23,289 nucleotides of DNA from Treponema sp. (GTDB taxonomy: Bacteria; Spirochaetota; Spirochaetia; Treponematales; Breznakiellaceae): positions 1 through 23,289 of the forward strand of contig JAISBR010000185.1 of the NCBI GenBank assembly GCA_031266095.1. The letters are read 5' to 3'. The translations under genes were made by a program, and so were the position numbers. This document shows positions 15,021-22,604 of this stretch, in pieces. The notes below the pieces were generated by a model. That model did no database searches. It was not told the origin of the DNA and saw only the letters and a list, made by a program, of their open reading frames with translations. Numbering within the stretch: position 1 is the stretch's first letter; each line of letters begins with the position of its first letter.

Positions 15021-16317
15021 GAATCATCTCCCTCGCAAAGGTTTTTCCGAATTCCTTTACCGCATCGGTAACGTAATCATAGGTCATGAAAAATCTGATG
15101 CCCTGTTCCGCAAGGCGGCGGCGCGGGACTTCGCCTATGCGCATGGCAATAACGCCGTTGCAGCCGCTCAGGGTTTCGAGAATCCCGTTGAGACCTTCCT
15201 CGTGCCATTCCGCCGCGTTACGGCCGCAGTTTTCCCGTCCCCGGCAGTACCTGGACACGTCCCGCTTTTCGATAAATTCAACCTTGCCGTTTTTATACTG
15301 ATAAATATAAAAAGCCGAAGTGTGCCCAAAATGCTGATCTACCGCGATGCCGTTTTTGGAGGCCGCCGCGAAAAAGAGCGGCGGGGTCTCCCCTCCAGCC
15401 GCCGCTGGGTCATCTTCCTCCAGGGCGGACTGTGCGGTTTTACCGCGGCCTTTGCCGCCGGTAAACCAAAACGAAATATCCTCGTCCAGCGTCCCCGCGG
15501 CATCGGAGCGACACTGACGGCAGTGGTACATCTGGGGCAGCAAGGCTTCGCATCGTTTCCGCTCTTCCGTAAGTTCGGCGTTGCTCACCATGGGAATATG
15601 CTCAAAAATGGTACCCCGTACGGGGATGAGCTGCATGATATTGGTCATATCCGCACCGGCCTCTTTTACCTTCGCCACAATTTCGGGGATGAGGGTATCG
15701 TTGATATCCCTGAGCATGACGATGTTGACCTTGGTTACGATTCCCAGGTCCCGCAGGCGCGAAATACCCTCATACTGGTTTTCAAGCAGGATACCTGCGC
15801 CTTGAGCGCCTGTATAATTCTTCCCTCTATATCGCACATAACGGTAGATACGCCTCCCCTCCAGGGGGCTTGCGGCATTCACCGTTACCGTTACGTGGGA
15901 AACGCCCAGGGCGGCAATATCAGCGGCGTACCGGGGGAGGAGGAGGCCGTTGGTCGAAAGGCAGAAGACAACGCCGTCGTCAGCTTGGCGGATGAGCGTA
16001 AAGGTCTGCCGCACCCTGTCGAATTCGGCAAGGGCGTCGCCGGGCCCCGCGATACCGGCTACGTCAATTTTCCCCAGCCGTTTCCGGGCTTCCAGAAACC
16101 GCTCCAACGCCTCCTCCGGCGTAAGGACTTTAGCGGTTACGCCGGGCCGGCTTTCGTTGACACATTCGTATTTCCGCAGGCAGTAATTGCATTGGATGTT
16201 GCAGGACGACGCCACAGGTAGATGTATCCGCGCATTCTTCCCTCCACAGCCGTTAAAGCAAGGGTGTGTGAGGGACTTGAGCAGATTGGTGTTTTTCCGT
16301 GCCTGAATATCCCGCAT
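15013..16317 (-). CDS. nifB: NifB-like radical SAM cofactor maturase with C-terminal NifX-like domain
   Basis: 434-residue enzyme that fuses two Fe-S clusters and inserts carbide to make the NifB-co precursor of nitrogenase-type cofactors. Visible NifB hallmarks: HPCFN (18-22), the radical SAM motif C39-x3-C43-x2-C46 in SCNIQCNYC, ESRPG (55-59), AGPGDALAE (90-98), and the late CxxC pair Cys266/Cys269 (YHCRQCRSDAAG). After an acidic linker (about 295-312), residues 314-425 form a NifX/dinitrogenase-cofactor-binding domain with FFAAASKNGIAVDQHFGH. The start ATG 16317 is 16 bases after the nifH stop. It is the only cofactor-assembly gene in the window; with no nifE or nifN, the NifB product is probably inserted directly into the DK proteins (inference). 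Confidence 0.93.
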   Translation of the reverse strand: MRDIQARKNTNLLKSLTHPCFNGCGGKNARIHLPVASSCNIQCNYCLRKYECVNESRPGVTAKVLTPEEALERFLEARKRLGKIDVAGIAGPGDALAEFDRVRQTFTLIRQADDGVVFCLSTNGLLLPRYAADIAALGVSHVTVTVNAASPLEGRRIYRYVRYRGKNYTGAQGAGILLENQYEGISRLRDLGIVTKVNIVMLRDINDTLIPEIVAKVKEAGADMTNIMQLIPVRGTIFEHIPMVSNAELTEERKRCEALLPQMYHCRQCRSDAAGTLDEDISFWFTGGKGRGKTAQSALEEDDPAAAGGETPPLFFAAASKNGIAVDQHFGHTSAFYIYQYKNGKVEFIEKRDVSRYCRGRENCGRNAAEWHEEGLNGILETLSGCNGVIAMRIGEVPRRRLAEQGIRFFMTYDYVTDAVKEFGKTFAREMIHA

Positions 16318-16333
16318 GATCTTCTATATTTCC

Positions 16334-17209
16334 TTATATGGCGTCGCCCGGCGACGTGATCTTGCCCTGTTCCAGGGCCAGAAGATTATCCGCCCAGGAA
16401 GCGGCCCACTCCCGCAGCTCCGCCGCTTCCAGCGGGGACGGCGTCCTGGACTCCCTATGTTCGGCGATCTTGTGGGCCAGAGAACGGTACACATCGGCCT
16501 GGGCGGACTTGGGAGCTGCTTCGATAGTAGTTTTTCCCTGAAGCTCGCTCTGGGTTACTGTTATGGAACGGGGAATATATTCAATCACCTGGGTAGAAGT
16601 CCGCTGTACAAAGTCATCGATAATGTCCCTCGAATAAGGCGGCCCCATGGAATTGGCGATTACCCCGCCCAAAAGGGCGCCCCCCGAATTGGAATACTTG
16701 CTTATCCCCTTAAACAGGTTATTGGAAGCGTAGATGGACATAAAATCCGCCGATGACACGGTAAATACATGCTCGGCAATGCCTTCCCTGATGGGGACGG
16801 CGAAGCCCCCGCACACTACGTCGCCCAGGACATCGTAAATGACCAGGTCCAGGTCCAGGTCCTCAAAAATATGCTGGTGCTTAAAAAGCTCCACCGCCGT
16901 GATAATGCCCCTGCCGGCGCAGCCGACGCCCGGAGCAGGCCCGCCGGCCTCGACGCAGTAGATGCCGTTATAGCCTTCATGGATAACCTCCGAGGCCTTT
17001 ACCGTCGACTTTTCCCGCAGTGTGTCCAGTACGGTAGGAATGAATTTGCCACCCCGGAGGGTATTGGTTGAGTCACTTTTGGGATCACAACCAAACTGCA
17101 TTACTTTGAGATTCATCTCCGAAAGGGCCGCGCTGAGGTTGGAAGTAGTGGTGGACTTTCCTATGCCCCCCTTTCCGTATATGGCGATTTGCTTGATCGT
17201 CTTTGCCAA
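16334..17209 (-). CDS. NifH-like nitrogenase reductase (Fe protein homologue)
   Basis: 291-residue ATP-dependent electron donor to the DK-type proteins. P-loop GKGGIGKST is at 12-20 and switch region FGCDPKSDST at 39-48. The 4Fe-4S cluster cysteines are Cys97 (GVGCAGRG) and Cys133 (DVVCGGFA), with Arg100 at the site ADP-ribosylated in some Fe proteins. The start is TTG 17209 with AGGAG six bases ahead; no nearby ATG fits. The C-terminal tail after residue 265 (SPLEAAELREWAASW) is longer and differs from classical NifH. It is the first gene of the operon with a strong promoter upstream. The NifH fold is also used by BchL/ChlL and CfbC, but NifB and DK next door point to a NifB-dependent nitrogenase-like system. 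Confidence 0.93.
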   Translation of the reverse strand: MAKTIKQIAIYGKGGIGKSTTTSNLSAALSEMNLKVMQFGCDPKSDSTNTLRGGKFIPTVLDTLREKSTVKASEVIHEGYNGIYCVEAGGPAPGVGCAGRGIITAVELFKHQHIFEDLDLDLVIYDVLGDVVCGGFAVPIREGIAEHVFTVSSADFMSIYASNNLFKGISKYSNSGGALLGGVIANSMGPPYSRDIIDDFVQRTSTQVIEYIPRSITVTQSELQGKTTIEAAPKSAQADVYRSLAHKIAEHRESRTPSPLEAAELREWAASWADNLLALEQGKITSPGDAI

Positions 17210-17220
17210 AATCTTCTCCT

Positions 17221-17239
17221 ATTCCTATAAATATTATCG
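17221..17239. promoter_or_regulatory. Candidate operator copy in the nifH leader
   Basis: ATTCCTATAAATATTATCG on the plus strand matches the core of the palindrome at 11989-12017 (minus strand) at 18 of 19 positions. It lies between the inferred transcription start and the nifH ribosome binding site. The right half (GTAAAA) does not complete the inverted repeat, so it may be a half-conserved site. Regulator unknown. Confidence 0.35.
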
Positions 17240-17255
17240 TAAAAGTATCTTACTA

Positions 17256-17285
17256 AATATATCTTTTTTATATGTTTTTTGTCAA
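17256..17285 (-). promoter_or_regulatory. Sigma70-type promoter of the nifH operon
   Basis: On the minus strand TTGACA (17285-17280) and TATATT (17261-17256) are separated by 18 bases in an AT-rich stretch that stands out from the GC-rich surroundings. Transcription would start near 17249, giving a leader of about 40 bases before the TTG start of nifH. No other good promoter was seen between here and the importer genes. Confidence 0.7.
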
Positions 17286-17410
17286 GCCTTTATTATGCTT
17301 CTGCCATTGAAATACTTCACGCGGAAAAGGGGAAACCTCCCTTTATCTATCGGCATGAAGGGTTTATCGTCGCAATGAACCTCGGAGGAGGGCCGGCAAG
17401 CGCCCGTGTT
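17282..17410 (+). pseudogene. Possible remnant of a glycoside hydrolase C-terminus
   Basis: In the plus frame this stretch encodes EILHAEKGKPPFIYRHEGF followed by IVAMNLGGGPASARV. It resembles the end of GH13-type alpha-glucosidase or amylase proteins, where a 'YAEKGKYPFVY...' strand is followed by '(V)A(L/V)NPSG.PA'. There is no start, no catalytic domain and no ribosome binding site; the similarity fades after about 17410. If real it is a decayed gene end next to the nifH promoter, hinting that the cluster inserted beside or replaced an older gene. It overlaps the -35 region. I recognise this only by eye. Confidence 0.3.
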
Positions 17411-17446
17411 GTGGGGGTGAAAAAGGCGGAAGCTGCTTACGTCCCC

Positions 17447-19819
17447 TTAAATTATCAGCCCCTGCCGCCGCAGTTTTTTCCATGCCTGTCCCGCGTTAAT
17501 TCCGAGAATTGCTTCCAGCGCATTAAAGAATTCCCCGGCATGTATTCCGCTGTTCTTTGCCGCCGCTTCCAGCAGGCCCGCGGTTTTTTCGGCTTTGGTG
17601 TCGCCGGGTTTCGTTTTTATCCGCAGTGCGCAGTCTTCAAGCCGCCATCGCCACCTGAGTTCCACGCCGTTATTCGTCAGGTGAATAATGGGACGGGAGC
17701 CGAGAAAGAGAATCGGGCCGGAGGCAGCAGCTTTATCCGGCCACTGGTTTTTCGGGGAGGGGACAAGGCTTCTAATCCGGTCTCGTTTGCGGGCATAAGA
17801 ATAGAGCAATCCCCTTATAAGGTCCGGCGGAATCGAGGGATCGGGAACCTTGAAAGGAAAAGCGGCCTTGATCGGGCTTGAGGTATCTCCCCGCATCCAT
17901 GAGTTGAGCAGGCGATCAAGCGGTCCGGTCCAGCGATCAAGCCGTTTTTCGCCTGCAAAGGAAAGATCGTTTAATGAGAAAATTTTTTTCCTGTTACCCG
18001 CGAGGCCGGCTTGAAAAGGATCGCCTTCAGGCTTCAATCCGGGGTGCATGCCCGCCAGCTTTTCAGCGTAGATTCTGGAATGTTTTGTGAGAACGAATTT
18101 ATGCCAAAAGCCCGAATCCAGAAGCCCCTCGGCAAAGAGCTGCCGCAGGGTTTCAGCGGAATCAATTATTTCCCCCTCATCCTCGTCCCAGTAGCCGTAA
18201 ATCAGGTATGCGTGAACCAGGATACCCGCCTCTTTGAAGGCTGCGGAGGCTTCGACCACGTCGCCGAGGCCGATGCCTTTTCCGACGCGCTTGAATCCTC
18301 TTTCCGAGGCAATCTCAATCCCCGCAGAAACGCCGATAAGGCCGCCCGCCGCAAGGAGCGCCGCCGCGTCAGGGGTAAACTGTTTCTCAAAGCGGATGTT
18401 TCCCCAGAACACCAGAGGCAGCCCCGCGTCACGGTTCAGCAGGGCGAGCCGCAGCAGGGAAGCGGGCGGACAGGCTTCGTCCACGAGGTGAACGCCTCTC
18501 ACGCCGGCGACCTTTGCCTGTACCGTAAGGTGACGGAACAAAGCCTTCACGTCAACCGGCTTATAACAGCGGATATACTCAAGGCTCACATCGCAAAAAG
18601 CGCAGTCATGCCAATAACAGCCGTGGGCCGCATAGGCTTTCAGCCAGCGGCCGTCGGACCAGAGCCGGTGCATAGGATTTGCGTTATCCACCGGACGGAT
18701 ATAGCGGGAAAAATCAACGCCGGAATAATCGGGAAACACGGATTGAACCGCATCATCATCAAGACGCTTTCCCTGAGCGCCGCCCGTCTCCGCAATTGAT
18801 ACATCCCTGATAATAATGCCGCTTTTGTCCCGGTACATGGTTTTGTAGAGCGGAACCGTTTCCCCCGGGGGAGATCCCGCTTTTCTCTGATCAATCTCCC
18901 GTTTCAGAATAGCGTCTAACGATCCGTATCCCCGGTCAAAAGAGACGTAGTCAAAATAATCGAAAAATCGTTCTTCCTCGATAAACCTGAGCTCGGTATT
19001 GACATAACCGCCGCCCGCGATGGTTATAACCGTACTGCCAAAATAACCCTTTGCCGATTCCGCACAGGCCATCGCTCCCGCGAGACAGCCGGGAAAGGGA
19101 ATGGTAATACCGAGCGAAAACGGGGAATTCCCGTTCCCGGCGCGGCTTGATTCTATCTTTTGGCTGATATTTTTCCATTCCTCTTTCAACCAGGGACGAT
19201 AGAAATGTTTAATGATATAGCCGTCAAGAGCGGCCTCAACAGCGGAAAAATCGTGAAAGTCAGCGCTCAGGAATGACGACGGTGACGGCACATAGCGGAT
19301 CAGCGAGAAGCCGGGATCAAGAGTAACGGTGATGAAGTCCGCTATGTCGGCAAGGAGTTTGCTTGCTAGGAGTGACGCGTCATCGGGTGAGGCTTCTCCC
19401 TTCGTGTCACAGAGTTTTTCCAGGCAGGCATCAAAGCGGGGGCCGCCGGGAAGCGTCCCGTTCGCCAGGCTGATCAGATGTCCCCATTCACGATCCCGCC
19501 CCCGGAGAAAGGCAACGAGTCGGTCTATTGAAGAAAGCCAGCGATCTTCCTCGGAGAGAAAGCGTTCAATGACGGCTTCGAGCTGCGTATTCAGGTTCGC
19601 GGTACGGACGTTTTTTACGGCTGAGGTTCTCCTTGAGTCTTCAAATATCCGCCGCAGGCCTTCCCGGCAAAATATTATTTCAAAAAGCCCGATGGAATGA
19701 TCCTGTACGCTGACCGTATATCCCCGCCGCTCCAAAAAGGCCCTGAGATAGTAGACGCTCGGGTAGGGACTGTTGAGCTGCGCAAAGGGAGGCTGGATCA
19801 GGCAAATATGGCCCTTCAC
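17447..19819 (-). CDS. B12-binding-domain-type radical SAM protein of unknown function
   Basis: 790 residues from GTG 19819, chosen because AGAAGG stands six bases upstream and because it forms a GTGA overlap with the stop of the preceding small gene. The N-terminal ICLIQPPFAQLNSPYPSVYYLRAFLERRGY resembles the cobalamin-binding-type start of this superfamily. After a long lineage-specific middle section comes the radical SAM motif C401-x4-C406-x2-C409 (CYWHDCAFCD), then LVDEACPP, GNIRFEK and SAGIEIASERG, typical strands of the radical SAM barrel. The C-terminus (about 650-790) matches nothing I recognise. The reaction is unknown: B12-type family members include methyltransferases and ring-forming enzymes. 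Whether it has anything to do with the sulfur cluster is unclear; it runs the same way but is separated by a promoter. Confidence 0.82.
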   Translation of the reverse strand: MKGHICLIQPPFAQLNSPYPSVYYLRAFLERRGYTVSVQDHSIGLFEIIFCREGLRRIFEDSRRTSAVKNVRTANLNTQLEAVIERFLSEEDRWLSSIDRLVAFLRGRDREWGHLISLANGTLPGGPRFDACLEKLCDTKGEASPDDASLLASKLLADIADFITVTLDPGFSLIRYVPSPSSFLSADFHDFSAVEAALDGYIIKHFYRPWLKEEWKNISQKIESSRAGNGNSPFSLGITIPFPGCLAGAMACAESAKGYFGSTVITIAGGGYVNTELRFIEEERFFDYFDYVSFDRGYGSLDAILKREIDQRKAGSPPGETVPLYKTMYRDKSGIIIRDVSIAETGGAQGKRLDDDAVQSVFPDYSGVDFSRYIRPVDNANPMHRLWSDGRWLKAYAAHGCYWHDCAFCDVSLEYIRCYKPVDVKALFRHLTVQAKVAGVRGVHLVDEACPPASLLRLALLNRDAGLPLVFWGNIRFEKQFTPDAAALLAAGGLIGVSAGIEIASERGFKRVGKGIGLGDVVEASAAFKEAGILVHAYLIYGYWDEDEGEIIDSAETLRQLFAEGLLDSGFWHKFVLTKHSRIYAEKLAGMHPGLKPEGDPFQAGLAGNRKKIFSLNDLSFAGEKRLDRWTGPLDRLLNSWMRGDTSSPIKAAFPFKVPDPSIPPDLIRGLLYSYARKRDRIRSLVPSPKNQWPDKAAASGPILFLGSRPIIHLTNNGVELRWRWRLEDCALRIKTKPGDTKAEKTAGLLEAAAKNSGIHAGEFFNALEAILGINAGQAWKKLRRQGLII

Positions 19820-20025
19820 CGCAATCCTTCTTTTAAGCGGAACGAGGGGCAATTGCCGCCGGCAGCCCTGAACACCTCATGAGAAGGCATGCCCCGGCAC
19901 TTAATCGAAAAGATTTCGCATGACCGGGGAAAATCCGGATCCCAGGTGACTTTGAAATGCGCGCATTTCAGGCAGTTTGGAGGCCGGGAAGGGATTATGG
20001 GCATGTCGGGGTTCTGTCCGCTCAT
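19816..20025 (-). CDS. Small cysteine-rich conserved protein
   Basis: 69-residue protein with [28 protein letters not shown] and GGNCPSF. Cysteines at 18, 21, 36, 43 and 59 look like a small metal-binding knuckle. The 'C-x2-C-x-H-F-x-V-T-W-D-x-x-F-P-R-x-C' pattern belongs to a widespread family of small uncharacterised bacterial proteins. The start is uncertain: ATG 20025 follows an extended -10 promoter so closely that the message would be nearly leaderless, and ATG 20004 is an alternative. Its stop overlaps the GTG of the radical SAM gene by 4 bases, indicating a two-gene operon and perhaps a functional partnership. Confidence 0.7.
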   Translation of the reverse strand: MSGQNPDMPIIPSRPPNCLKCAHFKVTWDPDFPRSCEIFSIKCRGMPSHEVFRAAGGNCPSFRLKEGLR

Positions 20026-20032
20026 GGCAGAG

Positions 20033-20041
20033 ATTATAGCA
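20033..20041 (-). promoter_or_regulatory. Extended -10 promoter before the small cysteine-rich gene
   Basis: Minus-strand TGCTATAAT is a full extended -10 element; no convincing -35 is seen 17 bases upstream. It sits 7 bases ahead of ATG 20025, so transcription would begin at or next to the start codon. Pattern match only. Confidence 0.4.
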
Positions 20042-20080
20042 TATAATGAGAATCCTAAAAACTTCTGTTTTAGTATTATT

Positions 20081-20113
20081 TGAGGCTGTTCCAAAATTTC
20101 AGTTTTTGGAACA
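20081..20113. repeat. Dispersed palindromic repeat, copy 1
   Basis: TGAGGCTGTTCCAAAA...TTTTTGGAACA, an inverted repeat with a short central loop, in the gap after pbpC. It is nearly identical to 23173-23205 (one base differs over 33). It may act as a terminator or message end for pbpC, although it lacks a T-run after the stem. Confidence 0.75.
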
Positions 20114-20119
20114 ACAACC

Positions 20120-22438
20120 TCATTTGACCACAATTTCCACGCCGGCATTTTCCCCGCTTTCATCTTCCACCGTTATGTGGTGAGAACCCCGAAGAAGCGG
20201 CAGTACATATACCCCCGCCTGATTGAGGCTGCCCTGAAGAACGCCGTCGGCGTACACCAGGGCGTCGGGTCCGAAGCCGGCGGTTTCGATCCTGAGAGCC
20301 TGCGCCTCGGGGGGAAGGCCGGGATCAACATAAAAGACCGAACCGGAAACCGGAATGCGGATATAAACGCCGTTGCCCGCGCCTTCAGGCAAGCCTGACG
20401 CGAAGGACATACCGCGGCCTTGGACGTCTCCGGCGCGAAACCGTTCCCGCAGCCATGCCTGGTACTCCGGCGGATACACCGGCCCGGTCCCCGGCCGGCG
20501 GTGCCAGGAACAGGGATCGGGAAGGCGTTTGGAGTGTATCCATTCCCGTACCGTGCCGGTACAGCCGGGCCCAGCGGCCATTCCTGAAAGAGCGCATATT
20601 TCCGTCATGCGCATATCTCCGGGAACCGAAGGGAGAGCGGCTGTTTCCGCCGGGGCGGATTGTTCCAGGGCGCGGAGCAGATCCGCGGTGAGCCGCGCGG
20701 GGATGGAACTACCGGTTCTTCCCATCACGGTTTCACCGGAAAAATTGCCCATCCAGACCCCCACGGTAAAGCGCGCCGTGGCCCCCAGGGCCCAGATATG
20801 CTGAAACTGATTGGCGGTTCCGGTTTTGAATATTGAGGGAAAATCCGTTGCCAGGGCCGGCGCGGGGCCGAATCCGATAAAACGGCTGGCCCGGTCGGCA
20901 AGTATATCCGAGATCAGCCAGGCGCTGTCAGGTGCCATTACCTGCCTCGGCCGGGAAGGCTGATCCGGCGAATCCGCGATAAAACGCGGTTCCGCGGCCC
21001 GCCCGCCCCGGGGGAACGCCGAAAAGGCCCGAACCAGCTCCTCAAGGCTTACCTCCGCGTTACCCAGGGCAAGCCCCACGCCATTACTTCCCATGCTCCG
21101 GGAAATGGAATCAAATCCAAGGCCCGCAAGGTACTCCTCAAAGGCGCGGACCCCCAGCCGCTCCAAAAGGTAGACCGCGGGAACATTCAATGACGAGGCA
21201 AGCGCCACCCTGAGGCGAACCGGGCCGTTAAAGCGGCGGTTAAAATTCGCCGGACTGTAGGCTTCACCGCCGCCGAATACGGTTGGGATATCGGGAAGAA
21301 TGTCATTGGGATTGAAGCCCTTTTCCAGAGCCATGGCATAGAGGAAAGGCTTGAGGCAGGAACCGGGCTGGTTTTCAACCCGTACTCCGTCGATCTTGCC
21401 GTTAATCTCCTCATTAAACCATGAGGCTGAACCCACATACGCCAGTACCGCGCCGCTTTCATTGTCCAGCGCCAGAATCGCCCCGTTGCTCACCCGGTTG
21501 TTTTCCAGCAGGGCAAGCTCCGCGCTCAGCCGCTTCTCCGCGTATAACTGCAGTTCCAAATCCAGGGTGGTGTGCAGCGGCCCGCGCCTGGTTGCCGCGG
21601 ATAAGGGCAGCGCGGTGTTACGGTATATCTCCGCGGCGCGGCCGGTAAAATGAGGCGCGTAAAACGGATTCCTCGGAGCGGCGAACTCCGTGAGGGAACT
21701 TTCCCCCGCCGGACCCGGTGCGGCTTCAGCGGCCGCCTCCCAGAGCGCCGCCTCATCCAAGCCAAGCCGGCAGCGCCGTGAAAGGGCGGCGGCGGCGCTT
21801 ACCGCGGCCTGGGGGTTGATTGCCGGATCGTACAGACCGGGCCGCCTGGGTATCACCGCGAGCAGGGCCGCCCTGGTATCATCAAGCCGGCCAAGTTCCC
21901 TGCCGAACCGCGCCCGCATCATTGCGGGCAGGCCCTCAACATTGCTGCCGAACGGGATACCGTTGATCCACAGTTCAAGGATCTGCTTTTTTGAAAGCCG
22001 GGCCTCAATGCGTAAAGCGTCAAACGCTTCACGGGCCTTCCCCGCCAGCCCGGACCGGCGGGGTTTTATCAGCCGCGCAAGCTGCATGGTAATGGTAGAG
22101 GCTCCGGACACGGTATGTCCCGCCCGCCAATTTCGTACAGCCGCCGCCGTAATCGCCAGCGGGTCTACCCCCGGATGCAGGTAAAAGCGCCGGTCCTCGG
22201 CGCGGATAAACACGCGCAGCGCGACGGCGGGTATCTCAGCCAAAGAAGCCCATTCCCGCTTTACCCCATCTTCCGCCGGAAATACCCGCAGCGTCCGCCC
22301 GTTCCGGTCCAATACCGCGAACCCATACGATCGCTTTTGGTAATGCTCCAGCTCAGGATAGGGAATACAATACAACACCAGACGCGGCAAAAAGGCGCAG
22401 GCAAGAATAAGCGGTATTAATTTCACGAATCGGGACAT
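20120..22438 (-). CDS. pbpC: Penicillin-binding protein 1C (bifunctional glycosyltransferase/transpeptidase)
   Basis: 772-residue inner-membrane enzyme that polymerises and cross-links peptidoglycan. A signal anchor covers residues 4-24. The GT51 glycosyltransferase domain (about 40-215) shows EDRRF with catalytic Glu81 and the GASTITMQLAR motif. The transpeptidase domain (about 290-600) has the active-site SCLK at 360-363, SLN at 416-418 and KTGT at 538-541. A C-terminal BiPBP_C beta domain (about 690-772, VYIRIPVSGSVFYVDP...) identifies PBP1C rather than PBP1A. All catalytic residues are present, so it should be active. It is a housekeeping gene unrelated to the sulfur cluster. The usual alpha-2-macroglobulin-like partner would be sought outside the window. 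Confidence 0.96.
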   Translation of the reverse strand: MSRFVKLIPLILACAFLPRLVLYCIPYPELEHYQKRSYGFAVLDRNGRTLRVFPAEDGVKREWASLAEIPAVALRVFIRAEDRRFYLHPGVDPLAITAAAVRNWRAGHTVSGASTITMQLARLIKPRRSGLAGKAREAFDALRIEARLSKKQILELWINGIPFGSNVEGLPAMMRARFGRELGRLDDTRAALLAVIPRRPGLYDPAINPQAAVSAAAALSRRCRLGLDEAALWEAAAEAAPGPAGESSLTEFAAPRNPFYAPHFTGRAAEIYRNTALPLSAATRRGPLHTTLDLELQLYAEKRLSAELALLENNRVSNGAILALDNESGAVLAYVGSASWFNEEINGKIDGVRVENQPGSCLKPFLYAMALEKGFNPNDILPDIPTVFGGGEAYSPANFNRRFNGPVRLRVALASSLNVPAVYLLERLGVRAFEEYLAGLGFDSISRSMGSNGVGLALGNAEVSLEELVRAFSAFPRGGRAAEPRFIADSPDQPSRPRQVMAPDSAWLISDILADRASRFIGFGPAPALATDFPSIFKTGTANQFQHIWALGATARFTVGVWMGNFSGETVMGRTGSSIPARLTADLLRALEQSAPAETAALPSVPGDMRMTEICALSGMAAGPGCTGTVREWIHSKRLPDPCSWHRRPGTGPVYPPEYQAWLRERFRAGDVQGRGMSFASGLPEGAGNGVYIRIPVSGSVFYVDPGLPPEAQALRIETAGFGPDALVYADGVLQGSLNQAGVYVLPLLRGSHHITVEDESGENAGVEIVVK

Positions 22439-22524
22439 TGGTTTCCCTTATAGTATATAAGGAAGGTACAGATCGTTAATACCGGGTTCCGGGGCTGATC
22501 CAGGGCGCCGTCATTTACCTGCAT
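22423..22524 (-). other. Possible 33-codon leader ORF overlapping the pbpC start
   Basis: ATG 22524 has AGGAGG nine bases upstream, a stronger site than that of pbpC itself (AAGGGAAACC), and the frame runs 33 codons to a TGA 16 bases inside pbpC. This could be a translational coupler, or the leftover start of a broken gene. No similarity is recognised. A 17-base palindrome CCTTATA-GTA-TATAAGG (22446-22462) lies within it, just before the pbpC start. Confidence 0.25.
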
Positions 22525-22604
22525 GGTATGGTACCTCCTGCATTGCCTGTTTTGAAGTATTTTCAAAAGGCGCTGCCGCCTTGTTTGCTGGGCGTTCCTG
22601 GTGT

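Noticed and set aside
15019..16221. A 400-codon open frame on the plus strand
   Set aside because: It is the antisense shadow of nifB, with no ribosome binding site and no recognisable domain.
946..17209. Chlorophyllide/protochlorophyllide reductase or F430-biosynthesis (CfbCD) system
   Set aside because: Those systems do not need NifB, and no tetrapyrrole or F430 genes are nearby; the URO-D proteins carry the zinc methyltransferase motif rather than decarboxylase features.
17210..17280. Cobalamin or SAM riboswitch in front of the nifH operon
   Set aside because: The leader is only about 40 bases, too short, and no B12-box or SAM-box-like conserved core was seen here or before the corrinoid genes.
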